Source: Rhodohalobacter mucosus (GTDB lineage: Bacteria > Bacteroidota > Rhodothermia > Balneolales > Balneolaceae). From it: DNA of 64,000 nt. This document shows, in pieces, positions 62,790-64,000 of the stretch. Both the position numbers and the translations under genes were made by a program. The notes under the pieces were generated by a model that had not been told where the DNA came from, did not search any database, and was given only the letters and a program-made list of their open reading frames with translations. Location of the stretch: NCBI RefSeq assembly GCF_003150675.1, contig NZ_QGGB01000006.1, positions 310,001-374,000 of the forward strand. The letters run 5' to 3'. The number at the start of each line of letters is the position of its first letter. The first letter of the stretch is position 1.

Positions 62790-64000
62790 TCAGCGGTTGA
62801 TTCTGTAAAAAAGCGGAGTGCCGTTATTTCTGGCGATTACCAATAGGCTATCACCGTTTGCGCGCTGCAAGGAGATGATATCGCGCCCTGATCCGGGAAT
62901 ACTGAGCCCCGAAATCTGAGGCGGTAAACTTTTAATTTCTCCGTTTTCCGTCATAACCAGTGCGGTTCCGTAACCTGCATCGTAGGGGCCCGCCATTGGT
63001 TTGGCCTCGATCAGATTTCCTGAAAGCACAATCTCAGGTATCTGATCTCCATCCAGATCCTTGCTTAGAATACCGTGAACTGGCGTAAATTGTGCCCGCG
63101 GCGGCAGGGAAGCCCATTCAGGACCGGACTCTCTGTTGTAGATGACAATGTTTTCCAGAATGTCGGCCTGCAGAACCCGTGCCGTTTCAAGCTGTTCTGC
63201 GTCGAAGAGGTCGGACATCGATTGCGATGCGTAACTTTCATATGTCGGATAACTGGACTGAAGAGACGGAATCTGACTGAAAAGATCGTGCTTCAGTACA
63301 AAAGGCAGATCCCTTCCCTCAACAGATCGTGAAAGGATCTGATCCGTAACGCCGTTATTCTGAAAATCTCCGACCCACATTCTGAGGGGATTTTCAGTAC
63401 TTGTGCGGAAGTGGGTATTCAACCCAAGATTTCCCAGGATCAGGTCGTCGCGTCCGTCCCCGTCCAGATCATCAACGGTCAGTGACATCCAGAGTCCGCG
63501 GAGCCGGCTCAGTTCCGGATTGGAGGGGATGAGCTCAAAACCGTTTCCTGTATTTCGGAAAATCATCGGGTGCATCCATTCACCCGTTATGGCCAGGTCA
63601 TCCATGCCGTCCATGTCCCAGTCGATAGCGGCCGAAGAGGTGATCATGCCAAGGGAATCGAACCCATTTCCGTATTCAGCAGTTACATCCGTAAACTGAC
63701 CGTTGCCATCATTCAGCATGAGAAATCCTCTTGCCGGCTGGCCAACATTGAACAGCTTGAGGCGTTCACCCACGAAGAGGTCCATGGATTCGTCACCGTT
63801 TATGTCGATAGGGGTTACCGTTGAGTTACTGGAATAGCTGCCCGTCGGCAGAAAATTTGCGGATTTGCGGAACATGCCGTTACCGTCATTCAGATAAAGG
63901 CGATCGAGGAGGCCCGAAGAACCGGTGGAATAGGAGTTGCCGCCGGACGTAACGTAAAGGTCAGGATAGCCGTTGCCTGTTGCATCAAAAAAGGCACAGT
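62790..64000 (-). CDS. FG-GAP/UnbV repeat protein, 3' part (5' end outside window)
   Basis: The minus-strand frame is open from the window edge to the stop at 62790. Its first visible residues (CAFFDATGNGYPDLYVTSGG) match the second FG-GAP half of the 59357 protein, where the equivalent reads CALFDATGNGVADLYVASGG. It also carries the C-terminal signature SGNLIEAKPMAGPYDAGYG. About 403 residues are seen, so roughly 700 N-terminal residues, with lipobox and UnbV domain, should lie outside. An internal Met at 63875 is not the true start. Convergent with its paralogue, 16 bases apart. Confidence 0.85.
   Translation of the reverse strand, partial: CAFFDATGNGYPDLYVTSGGNSYSTGSSGLLDRLYLNDGNGMFRKSANFLPTGSYSSNSTVTPIDINGDESMDLFVGERLKLFNVGQPARGFLMLNDGNGQFTDVTAEYGNGFDSLGMITSSAAIDWDMDGMDDLAITGEWMHPMIFRNTGNGFELIPSNPELSRLRGLWMSLTVDDLDGDGRDDLILGNLGLNTHFRTSTENPLRMWVGDFQNNGVTDQILSRSVEGRDLPFVLKHDLFSQIPSLQSSYPTYESYASQSMSDLFDAEQLETARVLQADILENIVIYNRESGPEWASLPPRAQFTPVHGILSKDLDGDQIPEIVLSGNLIEAKPMAGPYDAGYGTALVMTENGEIKSLPPQISGLSIPGSGRDIISLQRANGDSLLVIARNNGTPLFYRINR

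Overview
The window looks like a chromosomal segment from a marine or halotolerant member of the Bacteroidota/Balneolota (Balneolaceae-like). This is inferred from gene content: a SusC/SusD pair, a type IX secretion sorting domain on an amylase, BshB1 of bacillithiol synthesis, a DUF5723 outer-membrane protein, many FG-GAP/UnbV lipoproteins, and mostly weak Shine-Dalgarno signals. I see no rRNA, intact tRNA, CRISPR array, prophage or insertion sequence. The gene density is ordinary for a chromosome.

Layout. 1-6.4 kb: the tail of a membrane protein, a BtuB-like TonB-dependent receptor, an amino-acid permease, an AI-2E family transporter and a lipoprotein amidohydrolase. 6.4-10.9 kb (minus strand): a three-gene set of DUF5723 protein, 748-residue lipoprotein and PH-domain protein. 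11.0-14.9 kb: a compact ccmC-ccmD-ccmE-ccmF cytochrome c maturation operon whose CcmE is the cysteine (CXXXY) type. 15.3-20.7 kb (minus strand): two overlapping secreted amidohydrolases, with metal-ligand loss in two of their three domains, then bshB1. 20.8-28.5 kb: a MacAB/TolC-like exporter split into two blocks (two FtsX-type permeases; then TolC, adaptor and ATPase) around three small envelope-stress type genes. 28.8-33.6 kb: a carotenoid-type FAD oxidoreductase, two rhomboid proteases, a four-helix-bundle gene bracketed by inverted repeats, and ispG.

33.7-44.3 kb is an alpha-glucan utilisation locus: two LacI regulators, two surface lipoproteins (one with a duplicated sugar-binding-like domain), a secreted GH13 enzyme with a T9SS tail, and a sodium:solute symporter. 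LacI-type palindromic operators lie in front of the lipoprotein genes, and hairpin terminators follow them.

44.4-64 kb is dominated by giant FG-GAP/ASPIC-UnbV beta-propeller proteins. Four genes (two large lipoproteins, one carrying TPRs; a 602-residue UnbV-like protein; an RnfD/UnbU-like membrane protein) form an apparent operon. A SusC/SusD pair follows, then a further FG-GAP lipoprotein, and a convergent partial paralogue runs off the right edge. The UnbV-UnbU pair is known from enediyne warhead cassettes, but no enediyne polyketide synthase is visible here. The pair is therefore probably working in another envelope process. This block is my best candidate for an undescribed system: secreted propeller proteins combined with a flavin/quinone-type membrane protein and a SusCD import pair.
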